Assembly (NCBI RefSeq): GCF_901933205.1
Contig: NC_044571.1
Location: 54,039,530 to 54,103,529, forward strand
Direction: 5' to 3'
Length of the DNA stretch: 64,000 bases
From: Camarhynchus parvulus
Lineage: Eukaryota > Chordata > Aves > Passeriformes > Thraupidae
Shown here: positions 49,446-61,550 of the stretch, one piece after another
Position numbering within the stretch: the stretch's first letter is position 1
Layout: each line of letters begins with the position of its first letter
Position numbers and translations under genes: made by a program
The notes under the pieces: generated by a model
Database searches by the model: none
Told to the model about the DNA's origin: nothing
Seen by the model: the letters and a program-made list of their open reading frames with translations, nothing else

Positions 49446-52400
49446 GTGGATTTCTTGGATATCACAATGGCCTTGAGCCTTCAGTCTTTCAAAGAAAATA
49501 TTTTCATGTCTGATTTCAGTAGGGAACTATGGCTGGTGTAATTTAGCCAATTCCACTTATTCAGTGGCAACACATGCATGGGTATCATTTCAGATACATC
49601 ATAAGCCTCACTCTTCCCTACTGGGTGCATTATGATGTAAGAATGTATGAAGATACTTTTGAATGGAATTGTGTGGATAAAGAAAAGGCTTTCTGGACTC
49701 TGATTCATCTCCATGATGGGCTAATGGGGCTGAAGTTTTTCTAAAGTGAATCTGGTTCATAACCATCTTGCTTGGAGCATATGTTGAAGAAATCTGAAAC
49801 TTTTTACATATGCATGTATATACCTATACCCTCTTCATTCTTCTAAAGAGAAGAGTTGTGATTATGGTGGAATTTATGCAAAAAAAAAAAAGTGAAAAAA
49901 AAGTGTGAAATATTGGGAGGCTTTCATTAGTTGTAGAGAATGAGTTCATAAAAGCCCTTCAAGCAAGTGCTTTTGCAATTCTGTTGACATCCTTGAAACA
50001 TTTGGGATTACATATATATATCCTATATGAAAAGTTATTAGTTTTAGTTAATATTTTTAATGTGTGCATCACATAAAATAGTTTCTCTTGGTTTCTCTCA
50101 CCTGTTTCAGGATGTGTGCATGACACCATAAAGCAAAAAATTGTTTTCAAGAAAATCTCAAAATACTATAAAAGTATTTAAATGTAGTGCTTATTGTTCA
50201 AAAACTTACCTGAGACAAATATAGGATTTGTTTTTCAATTTTTTAAAAATATATGTTCACTTATTAGTTTCATTGTGTCCATTTTTTTCTATCTTTGCAA
50301 TGCCATCTGCATGGGACTATGCGTAGTGTCTGTTGATGTGTGAGGCAAGACGTAGAGCAAAGAAATGCAAAAACTCTTGCAACACTTTATTATTGCAAGA
50401 AGTAGTAAAATACCACATTTTCTGATGACCAAACTGGCTGCTGGGTAACATCTTTTTACTCGCCAGACTTGCATAAATCTTTTTAAATGCTCTCACTTAT
50501 GATTTATTGTGTTCTGGCTGTTCAGTATATTAAAATCATATATAGTGAAGTCCAGAACTAGTTGTCTTACATGATATTAATTATGCCCATAAAATTTTTA
50601 ATGGGAGAGTCAACCCTGATTAAACACTTTCTGCACTCTTAGCTGTAATACATCTAATATAAAGTTGATTTTAAGTATTATTTATATGTACACAATTATG
50701 GGCTGGAGTTTCCAACCTTTAAAATTTTGTTAATTTCTTTATTGATTACTAAATTAGCATCATGCACTTTGTGGTGAATGGGAAAGATATTCAGAAATTC
50801 AGTAAACTCACTTTTATTGTAGTTGCCAAAATGTTGCCTTGATATATCCATGCTGTTATAGAATATTCATCACATAGCTTTGTGAGGAAACAGGTCACAA
50901 ATAAGTTTGTTTCAGGGTGAGAAAAAAAAATTCCATTCCACTACCAAGAAGAGACTGAATCTTTCACCAGTATTTTATTCCACCAACTAATGTATAAGCA
51001 GTAACAATATTGTCAGAGGAGGAAACCAGGAATAATCTCTGGTTATACAGAAGTTGTACTGCAATGCAAGTGAAATGCCCAAAATTTAGTGCTCTGGACA
51101 AAGTAGTAACAGGCAGACAATTTTCCATAAGATGTTGCAGTCTAGAGTGCCCCATAGCCCTCTTTTAGGCAAAAACAGACCAAGCACTTGTTAAGACATA
51201 TTTTAAACACCTCTTTTGCCATACAGACCAAAACACATTATGTGCTTACTAATATACATGTCTAAGGATTTAGACATAAAAATAAAACAGAAAACATAAT
51301 AAAAATATTATTCTGATTATCCAGGGCTTTCCTTCAAAATAAAAGCATATTTTTTCTGGGTTTTTTGATATCTGATTCACATTTGGAGATATCTACAAAT
51401 ATGTCTTAATAGACTAAATAAGGCGATTTCATATATACTTGTTTTTTACCTAAAATTAGGTGACATCAATTGAAAACAACAAGTAAAACTGGAGGTATGA
51501 ATAATCAACAGTAGTAATTCTGTTCAGCAAGAATGAACCTAGTATCTACCTGCATGGGGTATGAGAACTGCCTTGGTTTGCAGTAATTTTCTTTTCCTTT
51601 TGCTTAGATTAAGTAAGTTTGACAAAATATTTCTGTCTTTGTAAAGCTTAATATATACTGCAGTTTTCTATAAAACATTGTTATAACAATGATAAAGCTA
51701 TATCTACTACTACTATTTACCAAGCAGGGAAATAATTCCCTTTTTCTTAGACTGTCCAAATGATAGGTTTTTGTATAAAACACAAGATGAGAGTATAGGT
51801 AAATATAAGGGTTTACAAATGAATAATTCAGATATTTTCAATTTTACTGAGAATAAGTCAAAGACATTAATACATTCATTTTCATTGTCTAGTTGTGGTG
51901 TTCAAGTAGGCTCAGCAATCTTAAGAAATTAGGTAGTTTATCTTTAGTATAGCACTAGACCTTCAGGAAGAGCTATTGTCCTTGGGTGTCCCTCCAGTCT
52001 TGAGCGTGCATAGCTGTGCATGCAGATGAACAGGCTGAGTGTGTACGAGGGCACAAAGACTGGCTACAAAGAGCGACGTGTAAAGAAATTGGAGTCAGAA
52101 ACATGAGAGTGCTTGAAGACTGTGGAGAGACCATAGCAGGAATAGTATTGTACTTTAACATTATTTGTTTCCTGTGCCTTGGGCTGAATAATTTTGCTGC
52201 TGATCTGTTCAGTGAGAAAGACAATGTGATTCTCTCAAGTCCTTTCACTTATACTGTAAGATTTAGCCACTTGTTTGAAACTTTTTCCCTACTGAAATTA
52301 CAGCATTTCAGTAACACACTACAGTAATAATTATATTTTAAATAAAGTTACAATTAATAAGCTGCATGATTTCACAGCAGAACACTTTAAAATTTTGCTA

Positions 52401-55400
52401 TTCATCTTTTGTCTTCTTTTCAGCTACCTGGACTTTTTAAACTATGATTTGGAAGTAGTCTATAATAGTAGTCTATTATGGACTATTATAGTAAATTATA
52501 ATCCCATTATTTTGGCCTGAGAATCTAGTCAAAAGTTCAAGTTTCAGTTCTTTGTTTCCAGTAGGAGAAGCAATTGATTCATTTGAATCACGAGTTTCTG
52601 ATGCAATTATTGCTGTTTTTAAAAGGGACACAAAAAGGTTTTCCTTTTTATTCATGATTCCAGAATGGTTCAAAAAACAAGGCATATCACTGCTATTTCC
52701 TTTTCATATCATTCCTTAGCATATCATTCCGCAAAAGCCTTTCCTCTGCCCTGAATTCTACTGCTAATACCTGGCTTCGTCACTTATCCGCTATTATTTC
52801 TCTGCTAAAACCTCAACTCATGGACCTACAGGTAAACTTGGAAATTCTCACTGCTGTTCCCATTCCATTTAGATCATATTCTTGAGCTGATTTCATGTAT
52901 CTTTCTTGAGAATGGATTTTTACCTAGTAAGGATATTTGAGTTTCAGAAAACATTATTTTTTCTGGAGTATTTAATGAAGAACATTGATTATGACCACTA
53001 GTTTCAATGGGTTTTTTTTTATCACAAAGAAAGCTTTCTTTGCATTTCCATGGCTGAGTTACCAGCTACAGCTGGGCTTACTAGTATGTAACTGGGACAA
53101 GTAATCAAGGAGGCTGCATTAGGCCGGCTCAAATCATTAGCTCAATCATTATCAAACTTCTGTGAAGAAATGGCCTATTTCACTTAGCAGTTTTCCATAA
53201 AATAGCTTGGCACAGTTCCTAGTAGAGTGCCTTTCAGGTACTGTTAGTGGTACAAAAGTGAAGATGTGGCTGCTCACTATAAGGTTTAAACAGAAGGCCC
53301 AATTTTCATTATGCAGTCTGGAGTCATGTGCTGAAAAATTATCTGGTTTTGTTTTATTGGAACTCAAAGTTGTGACTCTATAATTATTATAAATAGCTTA
53401 TTTAGGACTAGAAGTGGCAGCCAGCATCTGTAAGATACAGTGCCATTCCTGTCTTTTTCTTCATTGGTGTAGCCATAGAATGTGATGCCTCCCCTCTTCT
53501 TATTCATCTTTCACCTCTTCCAACCCACATGCAGATGAATGTGATAAAAAGACCTGACAGGATCTGTATTTAGACTCGTGCTAAGATGTAGAAAGCTGAC
53601 TAAAGTGGGACAATCCAGTGGATATGTCTGAAATGCCTTCTGAACTGAATCTAGACGCAAATTTAGCCCTTGTAGGACTGTGGGCCAATCCAGTATTTTA
53701 TATGCATTATCTTCTTTATTATAGTCCCTGTAACAGTCCTGTCTGCACTGTGAACACTGAAATTAGCTAATCAGCAACCACATAGTTTTATGGGTCTGGA
53801 GTGACCAATCTCAAATTGACTAGCTAGCTGTCTGTGAGATCATCTGTGTAAGATTTAATTATCATGTCTCTGCACATGAGACAGCATTTTAGTTAGGCTC
53901 AGACTGGGACAACAATGTAAAATTGTAAATACTTCCTGCTCGGCTACAAATACACTTTAAAGGCAATGGGGATATCAATTTCTGCTTTGGACCTTTTCTT
54001 AAGTTCATAATTTCTTTTGGCAGTGCTGATGTAACTAGTCATTCATTTCTCCCTAGTCTACCTGCATGACATATGGTTCCATTACTTACTTCCCACCCTT
54101 TTCTTTGTACCTGGTGGCATCAATCACCGTATATTTAATTGAAAAGTCATTGTGGCATATCTTGTGAAGGAGTTGGTGGAAGTTTATAATAGGTAAGAGA
54201 ACTTCTGTAATGAGAAATTAGACACCTTGCTCATATTTAGACATTTCAGACAGCTAGTGCTGAGTTCAGTTGATCAAAATAGGCATCTATTGCCACTCAA
54301 GATGTTATTAGTGTCGTTCTTCTTTTCCTTAGACAGAGAAAACAGACTTCAGATGGTGATATTTAGTGTCTATCAGCTCTATGAAGATGTCTCAAACATC
54401 TTCGGGTACCATCAATGTATAGAGAAATAAATAGAATTCCTTAATTTAGATAAAGTTAATGTTACTCGGTATAATTTCCAACCGTCATTTAGTTTAGCTT
54501 ATTTTGTTTTGGTTGTGAATGAATGATTGCCCCAAGACTAGTTTTCATCATTATTATTGCTCTTTTGTGGATACCGTCATTGCTGACTGCACATTTTTTA
54601 AAGTTAAATAAACAGCAGCTATATTTTTTAAAAAATGCGTAAATAAGCTGACACTTGTGAAAATATGGAAATGTACCAATGTCTTAATTAATGGATAACT
54701 AGATAAATATATTAAATATATTTCCAACAAATTAATTTAGCTTCTAAATAAACTTTAAAGGAACCTACGCTGACTTCAAAGTTTTCTCATAAAAAGGATC
54801 ATCAAGTGAAGGAACATCAAGGTATTTGTGAACTAGATCTTTGTAGTTAACACAATCTTATCACCTACCAATAGGCTAAATTCTGAAACTTAATACTAGA
54901 TGAACTTCTGTTCTTTGTGCATGCAAATACAGAGAAAGGTGACTTTTCTACCGTGTCAGATGAAGGGGAAAAATCAAAAAAGTTAGAGGCACAAAGCTAT
55001 CATTTTTCATGTGTTAGTTGCATTCCCTAGTGATTCTACTGAGTGATGGAGGTTTCATGTAAAGATCAATGACACTGAAAACTGGTTTATAACTCAGTAG
55101 GACAGCTAGTATAGTCTCAGAATTGCTTTGCTGTAATCCACCCTGTCTTTCTCAGTTAGCAAACATTATCCCAATTACAGTTATGCCAAATATAGGCAAA
55201 ACAGATGCTTCTTACAAGCTACAACTAATTTCCAACTGCAAATTTATAAATATAAAGATGTTGATTGCCAATTCAAAGTGCATTACATCAATGTTAAGAA
55301 GAGAAAAGAGAAAAATATTGTTATACTATGATGTGTCCTCATCAAAGCCTAAATCTTTATTGATGTTTCTGGGGAAGTGGGATTGCAGTGACAGGGATGG

Positions 55401-58323
55401 GTAAAGATTAAACTAAAAGGTGGAGAAAATCCTGACAGAATCCATTCAAATAGAATTTCAGTTCCAGTTCTTTTTGGTAGAGGAAGGTACATTAAATAGA
55501 ACAGTTACAGTAGATGTAGAATTATAAATAAATGAATGCCCCCTGAATGGAATATAACTGCAATTTGCACATAAGTTAATTGTAAACAACAAAACGGTCA
55601 AGTTAGATATGCAGAGAAGAAAAAAGTAAATCACATTTTTGCTCCTATGAATGCTGTCCTTTGAGTAGTAGCTGTAGTGCATTAATATATATACTTTTAG
55701 AGGGTTTCACTTTCCTGTGAAACAGTAAGAACAGTCACACCAGGTCTCCAGCCCAGTATCATTGTACTAACTGTATTTAACAGTGGGTACCTAGGAAGCA
55801 GGATATGGCAATCTGTACAAGTTCTTGGAATGGTTTTTTTTTCCACATGATATTGGTATGGCCACAAAAAAGATCTAGATATAGGTTGCAAGGTTCCTGT
55901 TCAGAATTAAAAAAGTATATGCTTCTCTGCTAGTTGACATAATAAGAGAAAGACTATAAAACCATAAGTGTTTAAGGAAAAAAAGGGGAAATGATGATAA
56001 GTCAAAATTATTATAGATACTGACAATTTAAGTTTTTACTTCTGTGGGAACTGACCATATGTTTCTTTGGTCTTCTATTCGATCTGACAGGTAAAGAAAA
56101 CTGATTGTTATTTTTGATTCAAAAGCTTTATTAATTAAATGAACAGCATAGAATTTTTTTACTTTTCATCAACACAGGTTCCCCAGAAGCATGTAATGAA
56201 CTCACCTTCAAACTTGGAATGGGATACCTGAGTATGAGTTTTTTGATGTTAGGAAGGATTTTGAGACTGTATCTCCAAATTTCTGAAGGAGTAAAAATTT
56301 TGTATTTAACAAGGATAATTGTATCCTTTTTTTTCTCAATTGTCACTTCTACATTTTTCAATGAAAGTAGCAATGTTTGCTAAATGTTGTGTTGACCTGA
56401 TTTTTTTCTGTGTTTGAACTGTACTAAAGAGTATCTCCAATTCCAGCTGAGACCTTGAGGAAAGCAAGACTATGTAGATTACCAAGGGGGCTAAGTATCA
56501 AACAAGTACATAGTACTTAGCCATGCCAAAATGGCAACAGTCCTGGTTCTTCATGGCAGCAGCATGCCATACATCTTGAGAAATCTCCTGGGGCAATCTT
56601 ACATGTTAGCAGTCTCTTTCCAGGTTGTTTTGAGGATTATGGACTTGAATTTTGGTACTTAAATCACTTCTGAGTGCCACATTTCGTGCCCAGGAGCCTC
56701 AAATCTGCAAAACAAAATTTAGATTAGAATTTTCTCTGCTTTCATGGTTCTTAAATTCAAGTTTATGTCTTAAAAATTTTACTTTCAAGTACTTTGAAAG
56801 CATAGAATATTCAGACACTACTGAGTAATTATTCTTTATATATAGATACACATTTATATGAAGATAATTTTGTTGTTTATTTTCTTCCAATATACAATTG
56901 GAAGGAATACATCCTGCATAAATGATTTCGACAAAGGATAATTTCAAGAGGAGACTCACTGAAAGGGTAATTAATACAATTAATGAAGTCAATTTCTTCT
57001 AAGTTTTACATTTAATGGGAATAACATTTTATCCTTTATAATGATCTGCAAGACAGGAAACAGTAAGAGCCTGAAACTCCTTTAAGAGTCAATGGCGATT
57101 TACAGGCAGGACAGATCACATTCAATTAAAAAAATGACAGGACTCTGACCAAGAAAAAAAAGCCTGAGTGTTTTTTTCCTATTTATAGAAATTTTTTTCA
57201 AGAATGATTAAATTTTTGAAGAATTGTCTGTTTAAGGAAATTAAGTTTTATCTCTTATTTTCTGGTAGACATTATATGTTTCTTTTTGTCCAAAATTATA
57301 TTGGTTTTATGAGAGATAGCTATTTCACTAAATAATCTCTGCACCTGAGAAAAGCTAGAGTATAAGTGCAGCATAAATAAAATAATTTTTTTGAGGCCGG
57401 AATATTAATTTTCACCTTAGAAGAAGATTTTGGCTGCCCATTTAAAGAGGAGTAAACTTCCATGGAAATTTTACAGAATTCTGGCATTTACATGGAATTA
57501 GTGCAGTCAGCCTAGCAATTGTGGCACAATGGCCTTTTCCTTTTAGTCTTGTAAAACAGATACTGAAAAAAAATTAAAGAAGGAATTAACCAAAAGTGCA
57601 ATATGCCATTGTATAAAGCTATCATGTGCTTGAAGTTTGAATATAGTGTGCATATCTAGAGACCCCATGTCTTTCTATTCCTCTTTCTAACTATATGACT
57701 ATAAGTAGATATAGACCTAAAATGTACCTAGAATATTACATAACAGAATATATGCAATATATGTAGTGGACCTGCACAAGAGACAGCTGAGGAAAGGGCT
57801 GAAGCAGTTTCTATACAAAGAAACATGAGATTCTATGGACTTCTAAAATTGTAAAAGATTTTGCTGGGATAAAGGTTAAAGAAAAAAAGGAAAATAGAGT
57901 ATGATATTGTTCCTAACCTAGAGAAAATAGAGAAGGAATGGAAATTAACAGCATGAGATTTGGATGACATTGAATCAGAACAAGGAGCAAGTATTTTTAA
58001 TTAAATTATAGAAACAACTGTCACACGAAGCATATTAAAGTGGAAAACACATCGCTACAACATGTTGTCATGAGCAAAACAAAAAATGCATTCAGAAAAA
58101 AAAATAAAGTCAGAGAAAAGGCAACTAAAGGTGTTGTTTGAATGTGATCTAGACATTAAAACTAAATTAAAGGGCAGTTAATTGCACAGACAAAATATTA
58201 ATATCCACTTGGTCTGCTGTTTTAAATGTCTATCTAGTGTATGCCATGAATTTACATGATAGGCTGATATAATTAAGTTTATATTACCTTTTATTAAAAA
58301 AAAAGTAATTTTCCAGCTATAAT
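49446..58323. other. AT-rich noncoding stretch, no gene recognised
   Basis: Frames up to 103 codons (52016-52327 plus, 56699-56992 minus, 55123-55404 plus) show no recognisable domain. A 10-bp inverted repeat lies at 52460-52491. The stretches 53,040-53,240 and 53,750-54,130 have mixed composition with ATTAGC/TAATTA-type cores and no repeat signature, and are candidate conserved noncoding elements. Confidence 0.55.
52460..52491. repeat. 10-bp perfect inverted repeat
   Basis: CTATAATAGT (52460-52469) pairs with ACTATTATAG (52482-52491) around a 12-base loop that itself carries a third, similar AGTCTATTATGG string. It is AT-rich, probably a local inverted duplication. Confidence 0.7.
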
Positions 58324-58329
58324 TTTATT
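58324..58329 (-). promoter_or_regulatory. AATAAA just downstream of a candidate terminal exon
   Basis: This minus-strand AATAAA begins 15 bases after the stop codon of the candidate exon. AATAAA is common by chance in AT-rich DNA, so it supports the exon only in combination with the acceptor and the open frame. Confidence 0.35.
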
Positions 58330-58344
58330 TTTCTAAATGCCTAT

Positions 58345-58578
58345 TCACATCTTGTCCGTCACTATGGCACTGGTATTCCAAAACTGATATCTACCTTCAT
58401 ACGTAGTATTGACAAATGGATCAACCCCTCCTGGACCATTGTCCTGCCACCAGGGCTTGTTTCCCTCCCAGTTCATCCCATCATTGCAGCAGTAACAGAC
58501 ATTAGATAAGCTCCTCCCTGATGAAATGGTAGCAGCCTGAGAAAGAGCAGCAGCAGTGTTTAGGAAGTAGAGACAAAA
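58345..58578 (-). CDS. Candidate terminal coding exon, function unknown
   Basis: A minus-strand frame is open to a TGA at 58345-58347. Two good splice-acceptor strings precede it: a pyrimidine-rich CTCTCCCACAG with exon start 58578, and CTGCTGCTGCTCTTTCTCAG with exon start 58536. From the second acceptor the exon would encode 63 residues in phase 0. The peptide is not low-complexity: it contains CYCC, a tryptophan-rich stretch with NWEG and PWW, a GPGGVDPF segment, and two N-glycosylation-type sequons (NTT, NTS), ending in VTDKM. That would suit a secreted or luminal domain, but I recognise no family. The block is visibly less AT-rich than its flanks. The methionine at the top of the open frame lies in what would be intron. 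No upstream exon was identified, so this may still be a chance frame or a fragment of an unknown repeat. Confidence 0.3.
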   Translation of the reverse strand, partial: FCLYFLNTAAALSQAATISSGRSLSNVCYCCNDGMNWEGNKPWWQDNGPGGVDPFVNTTYEGRYQFWNTSAIVTDKM

Positions 58579-58608
58579 CTGTGGGAGAGGGCAGACCAAG
58601 GGGAACAC

Positions 58609-58892
58609 CTATGGAGAAAGCAGTTCCTGGCAAGCAGGACACTTGTTTCTCAAACAAACCTCACAGACCCTTTCCACCCCCCTCATTCCTTATTGACGAT
58701 TTCAAAACCCTCCACTTGTGTTTACAAACTCCTCTCTCTGTAATCAACCCTTGTCAATGACACAGTATTGAATTTTTCACCTCTAGGATGAAGATGAAGC
58801 AAATCTTTGTCCATAAGGTAGGACAATTCAATTTTCCTTTCAAAATGCTGGAAGATGGAGAAGACATTTCCCAGTCTGTGCCTACATTTTCT
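58609..58892. other. Noncoding DNA between the candidate exon and the CTTTT array
   Basis: No repeat family or RNA gene is recognisable. Frames entering from the CTTTT array (58722-59072 minus, 58788-59105 plus, 58855-59130 plus) are artefacts of the array. Confidence 0.55.
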
Positions 58893-59014
58893 CTTTTCTT
58901 TTCTTTTCTTTTCTTTTCTTTTCTTTTCTTTTCTTTTCTTTTCTTTTCTTTTCTTTTCTTTTCTTTTCTTTTCTTTTCTTTTCTTTTCTTTTCTTTTCTT
59001 TTCTTTTCTTTTCT
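58893..59014 (+). repeat. Perfect (CTTTT)n pentanucleotide microsatellite, about 24 copies
   Basis: About 122 bp of CTTTT units run without a single interruption, GAAAA on the minus strand. Purity over this length indicates recent expansion and a probably length-variable locus. It yields lysine/glutamate/arginine-rich minus-strand and phenylalanine/serine/leucine-rich plus-strand pseudo-peptides. Confidence 0.97.
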
Positions 59015-60135
59015 TTTTTCTCTGTTTTCCTTTCCTTTTGATTTTTTTCCCCCCAGTGGTTATTTTAGGCATGACCAGGTGTACATTGGGAATGTTGTTA
59101 GCTAGTCTCTTGGTTAAACACTTTGAGTGACCAAGAGAACAACTAGTTCTGTTTAAAGTGAATTTAAAAATTTTAAATTCTGTTTAAATTAAAATGGACT
59201 GTTCTGTTTAAATAAAATGACACTGATTAATTAGAACTGTTTCCAAGTTTTTTTTTCAGTACTGATTTCAATATAGTGTCCATGTAAAAAGAATCATTTC
59301 TCTCAGATGGTGAAAACTAACTTTCTGACCTTTCCCTCTGCTTGAGCAAGTGATAATGGGGAAAGTCTCTTAGTTTTTGTATTGTCTCATCTTACATTAT
59401 TTATATATTGCCTAGCATAAGAAATTCTGGGACTCAGGAATTCTGGGTTTTGTTGTAGTACACAAGTAATTGCAACATTTAGAAGTGAAAATGTAAAAAT
59501 TGCTTTTACTGGTTTTGCCTGAAAAAATTAGTAAGAGATCTTGGAGCTGATATTGCAAACTCCATCCATTTATTGTGATTTAACACAAAATACTTCAGCC
59601 CTCCCAGTCTACAGAAATGCTGTAATGTGAAAAAGATGATACTAAAAGTTACATTATGCTCAGAAAATATATTCATCCACTTTAGTGTATATTTTTTCCA
59701 AAGAAATGTGGTTTCACCTCAATGACCTGCTGATATAAATGAGGATTTCAAAATTATGGAGTGATGAGATCTGGTAAAAGAGCTTGTGAATAACTATTCT
59801 CACATCATCAATGAACATTCTTCAACACATGGTAGTGATCTACTTGAAATTTCCTTCTGGGAATTCTGCCTTTCAGAGTGCAGAGAGATGGCGCATTTAA
59901 TTCTTATATAACAAAGTCACAGAGTTCTAGTAGTTGAAGCTCTGAAAGCATTTCCATGACAAATTTCTCTTCTCTTTTCGGGACTGTATAGGTAAGCTTA
60001 AAACAAACAAAAAAACAAGCAAACTATTTTGGCAGCATGCAATGTTTTGAATAGATCCTAGCAGTTGCGGAGGGGTAAAGTGGAGCAAAGATGGTTATTC
60101 TATATAATAACCCAGTGCTGCTTTTGTGAAAATAA
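59015..60135. other. AT-rich noncoding DNA, no gene recognised
   Basis: The only structure noticed is a 7-bp inverted repeat, GGTTATT/AATAACC, at 60093-60112. No other repeat family or reading frame of note is seen. Confidence 0.6.
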
Positions 60136-60342
60136 TTTGGGCCAGTTCAGGTCAGCTGTCCTGGCTGTGCCCCCTCACTGCTTCTGGTGCCCCTGCTCAC
60201 TGGCAGAGCAGGGGGAACTGAAAAGCCCATGACTTAGGGTAAGCACTACTAAGCAGCAACCAAAGGATCAGTGTGTTATCAATGTTTTTCTCCTACTAGC
60301 TAATGAGAAAAAATGAACTCTATCCCAGCTGAAACCAAGACA
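60136..60342 (-). mobile_element. Inverted 5' third (U3) of an avian ERVL LTR
   Basis: On the minus strand this begins at 60342 with TGTCTTGGTTTCAGCTGGGA, the characteristic start of a common avian ERVL LTR. It continues through GATAACACACTGAT, TTGCTGCTTAGTAGTGCTTA, a CTCTGCCAGTGAGCAGG block and CAGGACAGCTGACCTGAACT, ending GGCCCAAA at about 60136. The family continues from that point with sequence that is found, in the opposite orientation, from 60351 onward. The segment is therefore the missing 5' part of the neighbouring plus-strand LTR, flipped. Confidence 0.8.
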
Positions 60343-60731
60343 TTATCCACCCTTTATTCCATACCATAGAACACCATGTTCAGAATATAAATTGTGGGCA
60401 CTTGGCTGGGAAGGGTTGATAGCTGCCTGGGGACAGGCTGAACACTGGGTAGTAGCTGGTGAGGAATTTTACTGTGCATCACTTCTTTCTTTTAGGCTTT
60501 ATTCCTTTTTCTCTCTCCTTTCCAATACAACTATTAATATTAGTATTTATTATTGCCATTATTTTATTTTGTTTCAGTGATTAAACTGTTCTTATCTCAA
60601 CAAATGAAGTTTATTTTTTATTTCCAATTCTCTTCATCACTGGGGGCAAGAAGTTGATGGTGGCTTTGAGGGGGTTGGTGCTGAGTGACGAGCTGCATGT
60701 TTCTTAGTTGCCACCATGTTGACTCCTTTCA
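60343..60731 (+). mobile_element. Remaining two-thirds of the same ERVL LTR, plus strand
   Basis: After about eight extra bases (60343-60350), the LTR resumes in plus orientation with CTTTATTCCATACCATAGAA, then CATGTTCAGAATATAAATTG (TATA region). ACTTGGCTGGG, GTGCATCACTTC and an AT-rich TATTATTG stretch follow. ATTAAACTGTTCTTATCTCAAC and the terminal CTTAGTTGCC come next, with the end near 60731. These blocks are in the family's usual order. No viral coding sequence is present. The plus-strand frame 60392-60580 is LTR sequence, not a gene. No clear target-site duplication was found. Confidence 0.8.
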
Positions 60732-61550
60732 GTTGTCCTGGAAATTACATTCAGATCTCCAACTCATAGGATGTTTCTTGATAAGTGGAGCTTGGTAAGG
60801 ATGGTTCACACACACAAAGTAAGGATGGTTCAGAAACCTGTGACCTTGGGTGACCTAATTGGTCTTTTCTATCAATGGTCTGATATTAGAATATTTTTCC
60901 TCACTACAGTAGAAGGTCAATTATGTGAACCTGTTATTGATATAGATTCTTAAAACAAAACCAGAAAGAACAAGAAAACACACATTCTCCAGCAGTAAAA
61001 TGTCCTGTCCTTTCTTTAAGGTTAGACTACACAATTTTTTTGAAATACCACTTAAGGAAAACATTTTGTAAGAGACAAAAACTATAAGAACATTTTTAGA
61101 TTGTTAACTTTCCGTCTACCAAAAAAGATCCTGGCTCACAGAGCAAGGTATTATTCTTATCAAGTAATACTTATTTGGACAATGTGAACTATCTTCTGCT
61201 ATTTATTTATACTATTCAATAACACTGATTATATATACTTAAAGTGGAAACACAATTATTTACTGTTGTCTTTTGGATTACTTTCCCTGGCAACACAAAA
61301 GATTAAACATAATCATTCCAGCTGGAAAGACTTTAGCTTAATCAAGGACAAACTCACAAAACAATTTTACCTGTTATTTCTATGATTTATGAAAAAAACC
61401 CCTAAAATTAAAAAAGTAAAAACACCTAAAAAATGTGGAGTTTATCATAATAAAGCACCTAGATGAGGGTTTTTGTTTTTTTGTTTTTTGGTTTTTTTGT
61501 AAGGAAACCTTTTTTCACATGCTGAGAGAATAGCAAGAATAGATAAATAG
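60732..61550. other. AT-rich noncoding DNA between two LTRs
   Basis: GTAAGGATGGTTCA is directly repeated near 60795 and 60819. A T/G low-complexity run lies at 61468-61500. No gene was recognised. Confidence 0.6.

Noticed and set aside
50379..50402. Hairpin CTTGCAA...TTGCAAG considered as a small RNA
   Set aside because: The stem is only 7 bp, far too short for a microRNA precursor, and there is no other support.
52681..52731. CATATCATTCC repeated 16 bp apart
   Set aside because: Too short and AT-rich to be called a repeat element.
58722..59130. Open frames of 91 to 116 codons on both strands
   Set aside because: They are translations of the CTTTT/GAAAA array plus flanks, with a peptide that repeats every five residues.
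60392..60580. 62-codon plus-strand frame beginning MWALGWEG
   Set aside because: It is the R/U5 part of the ERVL LTR read as protein.
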